Below, in pieces: positions 9,695-20,835 of a stretch of 64,000 nucleotides of DNA; positions within the stretch are counted from its first letter, which is position 1; every line of letters starts with the position of its first letter. Under the pieces are notes generated by a model, which was not told the origin of the DNA, did no database searches, and saw nothing but the letters and a program-made list of their open reading frames with translations. Made by a program: the position numbers and the translations under genes. Source of the stretch: Neonectria sp. B-13 (lineage: Eukaryota > Ascomycota > Sordariomycetes > Hypocreales > Nectriaceae); the NCBI GenBank assembly GCA_002682825.1, contig NOKP01000002.1, positions 5,686,309-5,750,308 of the forward strand. Direction: 5' to 3'.

Positions 9695-11907
9695 ATGGAG
9701 GGATCCACCATGCCGGCCCCCGGCAAACAGGTCAAGTTTGTGGCCTCGGATCCCAACCGCGGCGGCCTGCCCGTGAAGCGCAAGCAGGTCCAGCACGCCT
9801 GCGCAGCGTGTCGGCGCAAGAAGGTATGCTTTTGGGAAGAGGACGAATAAGTCTGCAAGTGGTCCGGTTGCTGACTATTCCCAGAGACGATGTATCCATG
9901 CTGAAGACTCCGTTGATGAGCTGCCCTCGGCCACGGCCACGGCTCCGGGCTCAATTGCGGAGGAGCCGGCCGGCCAGGAATCACCCACCCAAGTGTCGTG
10001 AGCCATCTCCCACTCTCTCACCAAGTGTACCTATTTCTCATATCGTGACAGTCCCGGGACTGCAGGGTTAGACTCCTCTATCCAGCCGCGTCCTCCGGTT
10101 CTTGAAGCCAAGGAAACAACTGCGAGCAACCCATCCGGCTTTCGCTACGACGACCCCTCAACTGCCGCACCCGCGAGAGAGCCATCCAGCATCACCACCC
10201 CCAACCCGCAGTCTTCGCGCTTTGTAGGTGACCTGAACCCCGAGGGGATGTTCGTCGAAGCAACGGGTTCAGCCTCGATCCGCGAAACCTCGCAGAAAGG
10301 CGATGTCGGCATCTGGCTCTCCTCCGCCTCAGGGGTCGCCGGCCAAGGGTCCCAGTTTGTCACGTCGCGGCCACCGCCCATCATGGACCAGTTCTTGCTT
10401 CCCTTTGTAAAAGAGCATTGCTTGTCCTGTCTGCCCCCGAAGAAGGACTATCGGGAGTTGAAGCGCGTTTTCTTGCAAAAGATTCATCCCATCTTCCCCA
10501 TCATCCCAGAAGCCGCTTTGGAGGGCTCTACGGACAGCCCAAATGACATTGTCCTACGGCAGTTGGTTTGCCTTGCCGCCGCTCCCGACCCCACCATGTC
10601 CCAGTATCTCCGTCTTAAGAATCGCGGGCCCGAGGTGCTGTCCTGTCAGGAATTCATGCAATTGCTCTCCTCGGCAGTCCGGGCAGTCCTGGAGACGAGC
10701 ATTATCCCCGACAGAGTCCTCCACGTTAGGGCTCTCGTGATGTTGTCGCTCTACACTCAGCCCAGCAGTACCGAAGAGGCCGATCTCCCTGCTCAGCTTG
10801 GCGGCCGGGCCATCCATCATATTCAGACCCTCGGATTGCATCTCTTGCGCTACGAGTCGGACAACGGCGAGGATTTCGAAACGCTGTTTTGCGCCGTCTG
10901 GGCCATCGATCGAATCAACGCCGCCTTTTACGGAAGACCGTGTCTGATGCACGAGCGAGACATTGGTGCCAACTTGGACGGGTGCATCAAGAAGCGCCCA
11001 CCTTGTTTCCGTCTCCTTCTTTCTGTTATCCAGTGGCTTGACCAGGTCATTGAGCTCTACCGCCCAGGACCAAGCGCGGAAGCCTCTGGTTTTGAGAAGA
11101 TTGCCTACATCGACCTTCCTGTCCTCGAAGCCATGATTGTCGACGCCGATGCCTTGAAGGTTCCCACGCCGCTAATCGGTGAGTCGGATTTCTGGAATAC
11201 TCTTAACCCTTCTAATGTTCGCTATAGCAACCATCGAGACTTTCTATCATGCCGTCATCATCTTGTCATGCCGCCTTCCCCGGCCTGGAACCCGAACTGC
11301 TGCCTCAACTCTGCCTCCTCCGTCGGCCAACGCTCGACGTTCACTCGCAGCCGAGCGCATTGCCACTGCGGTTCCGCGTGATAACCTCAGCCCGGTGCCC
11401 TTCGTTCCGTACGCCGTGTCCCTTGCCCTGAGCGTCGAGTATCGCAAGATGCGACACAGCCGCTTACCGATGTTTCGCGCGAGAGCCATGCATTCTTTCA
11501 GGCGCAATTGCGAGATGTTGAGGAACTTTGGGGACTACTTCTGGAGCGCCAGTGTCGTGGCTGGGTTGGGCGAGCGAGTGTTAAAAGAGATGGAGAGGGC
11601 TGCGACAACGCTCACAAAAGAGGTCACGCCGCCTCTCCCTGAAACACCTGGTTCAGCGCCATCGTCGTCCCAGGCGACTACATCCAGGCAAACCGACGTC
11701 TCTATGCCAGATCCCACAACACTGAACATGGCGACAGGCATTGAGAACCCCGTTGACTTCTCCCTCATCGATGCCATTTCCGGCCAAGATGTCTTTGGAC
11801 ACATCGATCCTAGCTTCAACCTGAACGCCGTAGAGGATGCTCTAGAGGCGAACCTCGACATTGGACTTCCCATTAATTGGGGTGATTGGGGCCAGTTTGC
11901 AACGTGA
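9695..11907 (+). CDS. Fungal transcription factor with abbreviated zinc cluster and middle-homology domain
   Basis: Four exons (9695-9823, 9885-9997, 10052-11178, 11228-11907) encode 682 residues in phase. A second in-frame ATG lies five codons on. The DNA-binding end reads KRKQVQHACAACRRKK and, across intron 1, RRCIHAEDS. This has the first three zinc-cluster cysteines (C-x2-C-x6-C) followed by CIH, but no second C-x2-C half. The core from about residue 130 (FVGDLNPEGMF, then GVAGQGSQF, LLPFVKEHCLSCLPP, KIHPIFPIIPE) matches the middle-homology region of RegA/Ctf1-like fungal regulators, with RLKNRGPEVLSCQEF and AVWAIDRINAAFYGRPCLM further on. The C-terminus is acidic and ends INWGDWGQFAT, a plausible activation region. 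It is probably a nuclear regulator, and its targets are unknown. Whether the short zinc cluster still binds DNA is the main doubt. Confidence 0.87.
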
Positions 11908-13130
11908 GATTACCAAGCTACAGCTCGCCAAATCATGTCGAGATGAGCCAGTTTATGTTGATCTCGCAACGTCCACCGATATCTTTCATTGGGGTTATAA
12001 TCACGTCCATCCGAGCTCCAGAATGCAGGTGTTGGCTGAATCGCAAACTCAGTGGAACAACCCGATTGGCATTTAACAAAAGTAACTGCTCGATGAGGAT
12101 GGTTGAGACGCCAACGCGTAGTACTTCCCGCGATGCCTCGTTTCGCAGATCAGAAGTGTGTTGTCAGTCCGTACGCTTGTTCTGCTTGCCCCAGGACTGA
12201 CACAGTCACAGATAAGACCTTATCCTAAAGGGATGGGTTGCAGACAGTCCTGTTGTACTCAAGGCACACCGTCAATCCTGTTAACGTTGCCCCCAAGAAA
12301 CCGGTTTATGCTAATTAAGGGGGGAAGCGCTAGCTCATGCTATTACAGTTGATGAACTTGAGCTACAGTATCCTCTTTCCAAACATTAAATTTGGACACA
12401 GAGTGCAGTAGTAGCAGGCGAAATATGGTGGAAGAACGGTAGCCAGAGTGATGGATAGTACTATCCAAACATACTGTATTTGCACACAGATAGAAGTACT
12501 GACTACCTCGTGTACTTTAATTGATTTGAATCCTGGTAAGGGACGGCACTGGCACCTCCGCGCATCCATGGAGGTCAGACATGCGCCGCAAGTTCTCATC
12601 GCCTTTGCCTACTCTCAATAGAACCTTGCATTTTGAGATATTCAGGAATGTACCCGCTTCATTCCCTAACATTTCTTTTCAAGATGTTCATCCTAGCACT
12701 TCTCGCAGACTTACGCCATATTGGTAAGGTGGGGGCGATGTCGAGGTGGGAGTTACGCTGGCATTTTGACCACACGCAACCGAGACCTAGTGACGCACGT
12801 CAGCCTACGAATGCTTTTATGCATTGTCGGAATGTTTAAACGAGACAGAAACTAGATGTCACATGCTCGGGCATACAGCTGCAAAATGCTGCGTTGGGCA
12901 TTGATGCATCCGAGAGGCAGTGAGCTGTATCTGTTAGTCGGCAACCAACCACAATGCAAGATACTACCCTACCCAAAGTAGGGATCTTTACTTTTTGGCA
13001 TAGCAGCCAAAACCAACAGTGTGTAGTGATCTGCTTCTTGATAAAGCTATGGTGGGTGCATTTGCGGAATACCGTCTTGCAAACTTCAGGATTCCGCTTC
13101 ATCATTGCCTTATTATCGCTCAACGACGGA
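11908..13130. other. Intergenic region upstream of the dynamin-like gene
   Basis: This 1.2 kb holds the 3' UTR of the regulator and the promoter of the dynamin-like gene. Frames are short, composition is mixed, and nothing recognisable was seen. The dynamin frame is open for 59 codons upstream of its chosen start. Confidence 0.4.
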
Positions 13131-15568
13131 ATGGCAAACACGGTCCATGTCAATCACCACAATGCTCGTGGCGAAGATGTACGGTTGGATACAGAAGCGG
13201 TTTCCCAGCTAGATAAGCTGCAGAGTGGTATTCTCGACGCCATCGACAGCTTACGGACGCTCGAAACTCCCGAGATACCACTTCCTCAGCTGATCGTCGT
13301 CGGCAGCCAAAGCTGTGGGAAAAGCTCAGTCGTGGAAGCTATATCTCGAGTCCGTTTTGAGAGCGACCGCGGTGTTTACACGCGGTTCCCCACGGAGCTT
13401 GTTCTTCGCCGAGCTCCGAGAAGCCATGTCATCGTGACCATTAAACCTGCCAGGCCCGTCTCTGAGCCACGCGCCGAACCGACATTTCTGCGCACGAGTT
13501 TCGATCCAAATCACTTGCAACAGCTAATAAGAGAGGCTAAGAGGGAGAGGAGGGTCGGAACTCCAACAGAATACGGAGAGAACTCGACAGGGCTCCGGTT
13601 TAGCGACGATGTCCTGCGAATAGAGATTTCAGGGCCAGAGCTACTCAACATGGCGCTTGTCGATCTGCCGGGACTGTTTCTATCCCCAAGCAGAGACCAA
13701 ACGACGGAAGATATAGCAATGGTGGATCGCATTGTCAGGCGATACCTGAACGACGAGCGCAGCATCATCCTCGCTGTTGTGGATGGGTCCAATAACCCGG
13801 TGAATCAACCTGGTCCCAGAATGGCCAAGGAGTACGATACATTTGGCAAGCGAACGCTCGGCATACTTACACGGCTGGATGTTCTCGAACGTGGACCAGC
13901 ACAGGCTACAGGTCTGAAATGTGCGCTGAACGATGACATTGTTTTCAACCTTGGTTGGCACTGTTTGAGGAATAGGACTGCTGTAGAAAGAAGCGATGGA
14001 AAGACGGATGCCGACAGAGACCGTCTCGAAAAAGAGTTCTTCTCCGAACACCCATGGAACCGGATACAGGACCGAGACAAGGGGATCCATAGTCTTCGGG
14101 AAAAGCTGAGCAAACTTCTGCGGGATCACACCAGAGTCCATCTACCGGCCCTGATCGCGGAGACGACAACCGCGAGAGAGCGCCGAATCAGGGAGGAGAA
14201 GCAGCTTGGCGTGCCTCTAGCGACGTACCGCGAGCAGAGGAACTACCTCTCATCCATGGCCAAGAGCTTCCAAGAAATGACAGAAAGAGCCTTGGACGGG
14301 AAGTACGACAATGCGTTGTTTGGCACCCTGGGCGGCGAATCGCCGCCGTCACAGGACGCCAGACTCCGTGCGAATATCCGGGAAATGAACCGACTCTTTG
14401 GTCGGCTTATGCTAGAAGCAGGGCGAAGATTCCATATCGAGCAAGAATCGGATGAAGAAGACTACACTACATCCGAGACCGAACGGACAAGCCAGAATGA
14501 GTCTAGCCAACACGGCGAGACCTTCCGTACTGCTGATTTCTCCGTGCTGGCTTCCCAGAACGAATTGATACGCACGTTTTCTGCTTATGACGACGAAGAA
14601 TCCTCGGAACCGGACGTTGAAGTATCCTCGTCAGTTCTCCCGATGAAGGTCGTATTCTTGTTCTACACCCACAAGAAACCAATCTCAGTGAGCCGACGGC
14701 GGATGGAATCCTCCGTCTTTGAGTTTGTCGCCCAGTGGAGAGGCGCCGAAGGCCATGGAGACACCAGCACGGCGCTGACAAAAGAGGTCTACAAAGTCCA
14801 AACGTCGCCCTGGGAGGCCATTGTGGAAAATCACTCAAAGGCACTCTGGCTAGCGATTGAACAGTTCGTGAAGCTGGCTTTGGCCGAGACGGTTCATGGA
14901 AGGGTACGGCAAGACGTCGAAAACGAGATCATCAAGCCGGCGATGAAGCAGCTGCAGGAGAGATTCTTCGCAAAGCGGCAGGAGATTCTGGAGTCGCACC
15001 GAAACATCGACCCGTCTTGCTACGACGGCTTGATCAACCGCCCGGCGATGACGGCCCAGTCTAACAAACTCGCCGATCGCCTGGGACGCTGGGCGAGGAA
15101 CAACTCCGTAGATAGGGACGAGCGGCACGACGCAGCAGATGACAGAACTTATGCCAGTTTTCGCCGGGAAATGGAACGGTTTTCTGCGGCTCGGACCATC
15201 GACCTTACTGAGTTGTGTCTAGAGGTATGGTGCATTTAGTTCATTGTCCATGTTCACGTGAAGGCGAATATATTTCGCGGTAGAGAATAAGCTAACGAGT
15301 GCGACAGATAGCAACCATTAATCTAGTGAATACCTTCGTCATCATGGCTGTGGAAAACTGTCTGATTCCGGGGCTTCGAAATCTGTTCTCGGATACTACA
15401 ATCGGGGACACTGCAGAAAGTGTCATCACCAAGATAGCCAGCGATACTCCGCAAGTGGCTAGTCGCCGTAAGCAGCTATCTACAGAAATAAAGATCTTAG
15501 AAGGAGCGTTGGACGTGTTTGGCAAATGTGAAGCCGCCGGGGTTGAATTGATGGACATGGGCACCTAG
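13131..15568 (+). CDS. Dynamin-superfamily GTPase (Mx/Vps1-like fungal type)
   Basis: Two exons (13131-15224 and 15308-15568) encode 784 residues. The GTPase domain is intact: P-loop GSQSCGKSS at residues 58-66, a switch threonine in RGVYTRFPTELVLRR, the G3 motif in ALVDLPGLF, and TRLD as the G4 equivalent of TKxD. The middle/stalk region follows (RERRIREEKQLGVPLATYREQ, then AKSFQEMTERALDGKY), with an acidic Ser-rich insert around DEEDYTTSETERT. The C-terminal exon (NLVNTFVIMAVENCLIPGLRNLF) resembles the GTPase effector domain. There is no PH or Pro-rich domain and no transmembrane helix. Such proteins are common in Sordariomycetes and Eurotiomycetes, usually without a defined role, and are distinct from Dnm1 and Vps1. 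The start MANTVHV was preferred because the GTPase follows normally; an in-frame start 59 codons upstream (12954) is possible. Confidence 0.88.
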
Positions 15569-16116
15569 TCGGATGAGACTAGACTGTTCGGAGCCATGGT
15601 CACAGTTTGGATAGTGACTGAAACTCGAGGGACGGGTTATCTCCTGCTCCAGCTTTTCTTTAAAGATAGTCCAGGAGTTTCTACATAATTAGTTTTATTT
15701 CACTTTTGTGACAGTGTCGATCCCTCTGCAAGAACTGGCTAAGTTCCAAGCTTTCCAAGCTATACTAATACAACAGCCAGGCGCACTGCCGTGACTAAGA
15801 GGGGAGTGTCGATATCCTCAAAGGCGGGCTGACGTGCCTCTCGTCCCAATGCGAGAACATCTTGTCTCGGCTTCCCATCCGAGGATCCTCGAGTCCTTCT
15901 AGCAACTTGAGAGACAATGTCGATCGCTCCCAACGGCCATTGACGCGGCGCTTCCCCAAGGTCCGGTTCTCTGTATTCCTGCAGATGACCTCTTTCCTCA
16001 TTCGCTCGTCTCGGGTATTCCCTTCATGTCGTCTTGCTCGTTCCGTAAGATCAGGAGTTGGGTATAGTGCGTGGTGTATGGATACAATAGACGGATCATC
16101 CGCCCCCGGAGCAGTC
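15569..16116. other. Convergent intergenic region, no gene seen
   Basis: About 550 bases lie between the dynamin-like gene and the small minus-strand gene ending at 16117. A short frame crosses it on the plus strand but is antisense to the small gene further on. No RNA gene or repeat was seen. Confidence 0.4.
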
Positions 16117-16574
16117 TCACTTGGGCGGATCGGTCGGTTTTCCGCGGACCTGGTTCTTCAGCTCGTCAAAGAAGTGCTTTGCGAAGCGCTGTTTGCGATG
16201 ATCGGCGCCGGGGTCGGCTATTACCAACACAGGTTAGCTTTCTCAAGACAGCACGCTCTTGGAGGGGAGAAGCGAACCCGTCGCCTCGCCGGGAGCCAGC
16301 GGCTGGTTGGGGTTCCGGCCGTGCTGGGCCTCGTGGACCTTTTTGTGGATATGGCCGACAGCGCGGTGGAAGCCGGGCATTCGGAGGATCTGGAGGGCAT
16401 CAGCGAGAGTCAGCGGGCGAGGTTGGGGAGATTGGATGGGATGGGTGTGTATGTACCGAGGCAACGATCTTGTCCTGGGAATTGTCAGCGCATGGCGGGT
16501 CAGAGAAGGGCTGTACGGAGACGGCGTACCTCGAAGGACTGAATCAGACGAAGCGCCCACCAGTGGGCCGACAT
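16117..16574 (-). CDS. Small conserved-looking protein, 91 residues, four exons
   Basis: Exons 16574-16530, 16474-16457, 16389-16278 and 16217-16117 give 91 residues with all phases closing. The protein starts MSAHWWALRLIQSFE, passes through DKIVAS (the whole of an 18-base exon) and ILRMPGFHRAVGHIHKKVHE, continues QHGRNPNQPL and GEATADPGADHRKQRF, and ends HFFDELKNQVRGKPTDPPK. All introns have GT-AG ends with a good branch site before the acceptor. The basic amphipathic helix around MPGFHRAVGHIHKKV and the small size are reminiscent of small fungal mitochondrial proteins, but I do not recognise the family and assign no function. It is easily missed because no single frame covers it. It is followed by the DUF1993 gene on the same strand. 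Confidence 0.75.
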
Positions 16575-16935
16575 GGCGAGCTCCTTTGACGATGTCGGGA
16601 GTAGAGAAGATGTTGGTGTTGAGTCGAGGTATCATGTATGTAAGCGTAGGAATTATGGCGGGGTGGCAACGGCAATGGGCGGCACATGCACTATCAATTA
16701 TCCCGACGCGCCTTACCCTGTAGTCTAGACTACTTACAAAGTTAGATTAGACTAACACACTTCTAGGTTCACTCAATGAAGCAATTTGTTTGATCTTGAA
16801 CTTAGTTTTTAATTTGTCATAAAGCTATGGGGACTAGAAGTAATCTCTTCTATGAATCCTTCCCTGAAGCATGCAATTCGTGACTTTTGATTCCTCCTCG
16901 CGGTTGACATCCCCCTTTTAGTTCCCTTTACGCGT
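16575..16935. other. Intergenic region between two minus-strand genes
   Basis: About 360 bases serve as the promoter of the 91-residue gene and the 3' side of the DUF1993 gene. It is AT-rich around 16730-16860, and no feature was recognised. Confidence 0.4.
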
Positions 16936-17448
16936 CTAAGACATGTACTGGCCGATGAAGCTCTCGAGGTAGTCCTGCTTGCCCAGGGGCACGCCCTCCT
17001 TGCGCAGAATGGCGTAGGCGGTGGTGGTGTGGAAGAAGAGGTTGGGCAGCGCGTAGCCGTTGACGTACTGCTTGACCTGCATCTTGACCTCCTTGCCGGG
17101 TCCCATGCCGACGATGCACTCGGCGTCGGCGCGGGCGTTGAGCGCGTCCTTGTCGACCTTGGCCAGGACGTCGAGCACCAGGGTAATGCGCGCCTGCATG
17201 GCCGCGAACGAGTCCAGGTTGCGGTCCAGGTCCAGGGGGTCGGCGCCGGTGCCGCGCGCGGCCAGCTTCTGTGCGATGTCCGTCACGAAGAAGACCTGGA
17301 AGCTGAAGGGCAGCATGTCCTCGGCCAGGCGCGCCGACAGGAAGCTCTCGCTGTTGGGGTGCGCCTCGGCCTTCTTCAGGATGTTGGACAGGGCCTTGAG
17401 GGCATCGCGGGCCAGGACGACCGAGGCATCGTAGAGGGTGTAGCTCAT
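16936..17448 (-). CDS. DUF1993 family protein
   Basis: This single exon encodes 170 residues over a full-length family domain. The signature is visible as MSYTLYDASVVLARDALKAL at the start, then ARLAEDMLPFSFQV, then TTAYAILRKEGVPLGKQDYLESFIGQ at the end. DUF1993 proteins are predicted helical bundles related to the DinB-like fold and are widespread in fungi and bacteria. Their biochemical role is not established, so no reaction is claimed. A metal-binding His triad of the DinB type is not obvious here. A TATA-like element (17593-17600) lies about 150 bases upstream on the minus strand. Codon use is strongly G/C-ending, as in highly expressed genes. Confidence 0.9.
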   Translation of the reverse strand: MSYTLYDASVVLARDALKALSNILKKAEAHPNSESFLSARLAEDMLPFSFQVFFVTDIAQKLAARGTGADPLDLDRNLDSFAAMQARITLVLDVLAKVDKDALNARADAECIVGMGPGKEVKMQVKQYVNGYALPNLFFHTTTAYAILRKEGVPLGKQDYLESFIGQYMS

Positions 17449-18574
17449 GTTGGCGAGAGGGAGGGAAGGGATGGTATTGGAGTGTGGAGCGTCGAGAGAT
17501 AGTGCTGGAGTGGCTAAGATGGAAGATGGAGTGTAGATTGCGTGATGGTCTGAATCGAGTATAAGTCTTCCGAGAGGGCCGAGATCCCTAGATATATATA
17601 CCCGTCTCTCCGCTCACTCTGTCCGCTCACCAAGCTCCGTGGACTTCTTCTGCATCATGCCTTTCTGCACTCCACTCTCTGCTCCCCGCTCTCACTCCCG
17701 TCTGCCGTCCTCACCGCCGAACGAGCCCTCCTGTTTACTAATGCAAGCCGTCCTCACTTCTCCACCTTGCTAGATGCTTCCCTCGGGCGCCAGGCTGACC
17801 GGATTAGTAATGTGACACTAGACAGCGAGCGCCTTGTTTGAAACAGACACAAATATGGCCGATTGCACGGTCCCCCGTCGAACGAGGTGGAGCCCTATGC
17901 GAGTGAGGTGCGGGAGTCGGGGCGTCGGGGCGCGACATCCGGGTGGGTTCGTCGCCGGGCCGAGTCGAGGGGCTCTTTACTACGAGGACTCGAGAAGACT
18001 CGAGATCTGGATCTGAAGCTAGAATGGCCGGTTCCAGTGGTCAGTTCTCCAGGCCAGTCTCGCTCTTTGAGCGGAAGCACCACGCAACGGCTCAAGTCTC
18101 CTCGCCAAGTGCACTTCATGCAGTCAGAAAAACTGAGACACCTCGAGAGACACAAACAGTCCACAACCAGGCGCACAGGTGTAAGCCTTCAGACCGGGAG
18201 CTGACAAATGCGAAAGCCCGCCTCAATGCCGTCCGTCTCCCGTTGCACCACATGGGAGCATCGACATGCCGTGGAGCCGTGGAATGGCATATTGGTTACC
18301 TGGCCATTGGACACGGCGTGGAGTTGATTACCAACCTGGCAGTGCAGGCTTTTGTGTTTTACGTCAAGTCGGGCATCAGTTGGTCCGGCTGTTGATCACG
18401 AGAAACCGACTCCGTGTTGATTCCACATACGGGACTGTTTGATTCCACATACTGGACAACTAAGTAGTTGTCGACTAACCCACACCGTTTTGACGAATCC
18501 ATCCTTGAGCGTACGTACATATACACAAATCCTCACTCAGCAGACCCGACCTCTCATCCAGAGACAAGCTCCTC
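17449..18574. other. Intergenic region, DUF1993 promoter side
   Basis: About 1.1 kb lies between the DUF1993 promoter and the 3' end of the DUF1479 gene. Overlapping short frames on both strands are low in sense and no domain is visible. Nothing else was recognised. Confidence 0.4.
17593..17600 (-). promoter_or_regulatory. TATA-like element of the DUF1993 gene
   Basis: The minus strand reads TATATATA about 145-152 bases before the ATG at 17448, a reasonable distance for a TATA box plus a leader of about 110 bases. Confidence 0.4.
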
Positions 18575-20157
18575 CTAAAACCCCAGCACGGCATTCGCCC
18601 GCTCAACCGCCTCCCGCGGCCCAGCCGTCATCCCGTCACCGGCCTCCTGTGGCTTCAACCCCATGGCCCTCCCGCCCGCATCCCCGGCCCACCGCCGCAG
18701 CATCTCCTCCGTCGGCCGGCCGTCGTGCTGCGCCTCGCCGACGCCCCCGGGAAAGTCCGGCCCCGGCGTGCCCGCGCGGAACGCCGCCCGCTGCCGCGCC
18801 GCGTACGCCGCGTTGAGCTCCGTCGTCGGGCACACGGGGATGTACAGCACGCTCGAGTCGCCCGCGCCGACGTGCACCTTGTCCACCGCGTGGATGGCTG
18901 AGGGCGTTAGCAAACCTGTCTTTCTCATCTAGGGGGTTAGGTAAGGACTTACTGTCGCAGTGCCACGCAACGTAGTCGCCGGGCTTGATCTCCGGCACAT
19001 GTACCATCGTCCGCTCCAGTTCCAAGTGCGGATGCAGCTCGTCGGTGAACTCCTGCCCCGTCCCCGGCGTAGCTCCCTGGAGCTCGCTCGTCATGCTCTC
19101 GACGCCCGTGAAGCGCCAGTTCTTCTCGTCCAGGTACCCCGGCGCGCCCGGCGCCTCCACGGCCTCGAAGAACGGCCGCAGCAGCAGATAGGCCGTCGAC
19201 AGCTTCACCAGCGGGTTCACCAGCAGCGTGCCCTCGTTGGGCCGCGTGGCGCTCATGCTCAGCCAGCCCTGCCACATGCGGAACATGGTGCACGGCCCGA
19301 GCCCGTCGTAGAGGTTATTCACGGCGTCGACGCGCCCGCTCGCGTCCCAGGGGTCATACGCCTCCCACCGGCCCTCGAAGACGGGGTCGTACACGGCGCC
19401 ACGTCCGTAGCCGGCCTTCTCCCAGCGCTCGACGCTGCCGCCGTCCATGTGCGGGCCCAGCGCGAACGCCGCGTCCCCGGGCTGCCGGATGCGCAGTCGG
19501 TCGGCGTACGTCAGCGGGTGGTTGATGGATACCCGCGCCGCCGGCGACGTGTGCCACAGCCGGGACATGAGCTGGTGCTGCACGCGTAACAAGGACGGGT
19601 GTGAGCGGGCCTTGAGCTGGGGCGCTGACCAGTACAGCTCGTAGACTTGAGGATCATGTTGCGGGAAGGCTGCGTAAATGTCAGACGCTTCACGTGGTTT
19701 GGTGTAAGTGCGACTGACCTCTTGTAGATGGGTTCTTTTTGATATACTCCTCCACCTCCTCCTTGTAAGCCCTCGCCTCCGCCTCCGGCACAACCCCCTT
19801 GACCACAACGGCGCCTCTCTTCTGGATCTCCCCTTTCAAGCCGTCGATGCCCGCCTCCAGATCTTTGTACTCGACCTGCGGAATCACTGCCGGTCCCTTG
19901 CTGGCGATGATGTCATTCTCCCGCCGCAGCTGCCGCAGCAACTTGGTCCAACTCCGCTTGATCTCGGCCTCGCGGCCTCGCACCAGGTCGCACTTCAGCT
20001 GCCGGAACCGGTCGGGCAGCGGCGGCCGGTCAACCCCGGAGAGCGAGACGAAGGCGTCCGAGATGTCGCCCTCCTTCTTGGTGGGCTTCTGCGCCGCCGC
20101 CGTCATCATGCGCCGGCCGAGGCCGTGGGGCGCTCTGGCTAATGAGGCTCGCAACAT
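18575..20157 (-). CDS. DUF1479 family protein, Fe(II)/2-oxoglutarate dioxygenase-like
   Basis: Exons 20157-19719, 19669-18953 and 18897-18575 encode 492 residues. The first 35 residues are Arg/Ala-rich with few acids (MLRASLARAPHGLGRRMM), which fits a mitochondrial presequence. The family is recognised from RGAVVVKGVVPEAEARAYKEE, AFPQHDPQVYELYWS, the metal-ligand motif in LGPHMDGGSVERWE (HxD), and a C-terminal YVAWHCDA-IHAVDKVH block with VLYIPVCPTTELNAAY. DUF1479 members (bacterial YbiU, fungal proteins) share the cupin fold of 2-oxoglutarate oxygenases; the substrate is not known. The length is normal for fungal members. The two GT-AG introns restore frame exactly. Confidence 0.9.
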
Positions 20158-20835
20158 GATATCAGGACAAAGGACACTGCGCTAGGATTGAACAAAGAGA
20201 TGGTATCAGAGCTGTCGATTAACTCTGGATAGCACAGTGGAATGAGGATCTAATTGACGTCGAATTGACATTCTCCGCCGCAGACTTTATACGGTTGGTC
20301 GGTGGCGCGGGACTGCCCGAAACGGAAGTCCGCGCTCGCAACTCTCCCACCCATCGGCGATTCGGAGGGAAGATCCGCGAGCGCTGACGTTGCAGACAAA
20401 GCAAAGATGTGCGGGTGTCCTCGGCGCTATCCAGCGAGTAACCTGAGGGATACCTTGACGTGATGATGTGGTGATGCTTCATAAATACTACAGTACGTGA
20501 CCAGTAGGTATCCTCACACTACTGCACGCACTGGCATCGGTGATGCTACACGAGACCAAGCATGGGACCGCACAATGGAATAAGTCGTGCCAGATATTTC
20601 GTCTTCATTCAGCAGAATGGCCGGGAGACACTCGTGCTAGTAAAACAGAACAAAAATATACCCAAAAAGCCTAGCAACCTTTGCCGACTACTAAACACCC
20701 CCAAAGTCAACAACACACCCGATCATAACAATGGAACCCGTATTATACAAGATACGAAAACACGAACAACACCCTAGCTCCGTCTTGCTTGTACGCCCTT
20801 CTCATCCTCAACTCCGTATACCAAGCTTCCTGGGC
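20158..20835. other. Intergenic region upstream of the DUF1479 gene
   Basis: About 680 bases carry the promoter of the DUF1479 gene and the 3' UTR of the large ApsB-like gene. No additional gene was seen. Confidence 0.4.
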
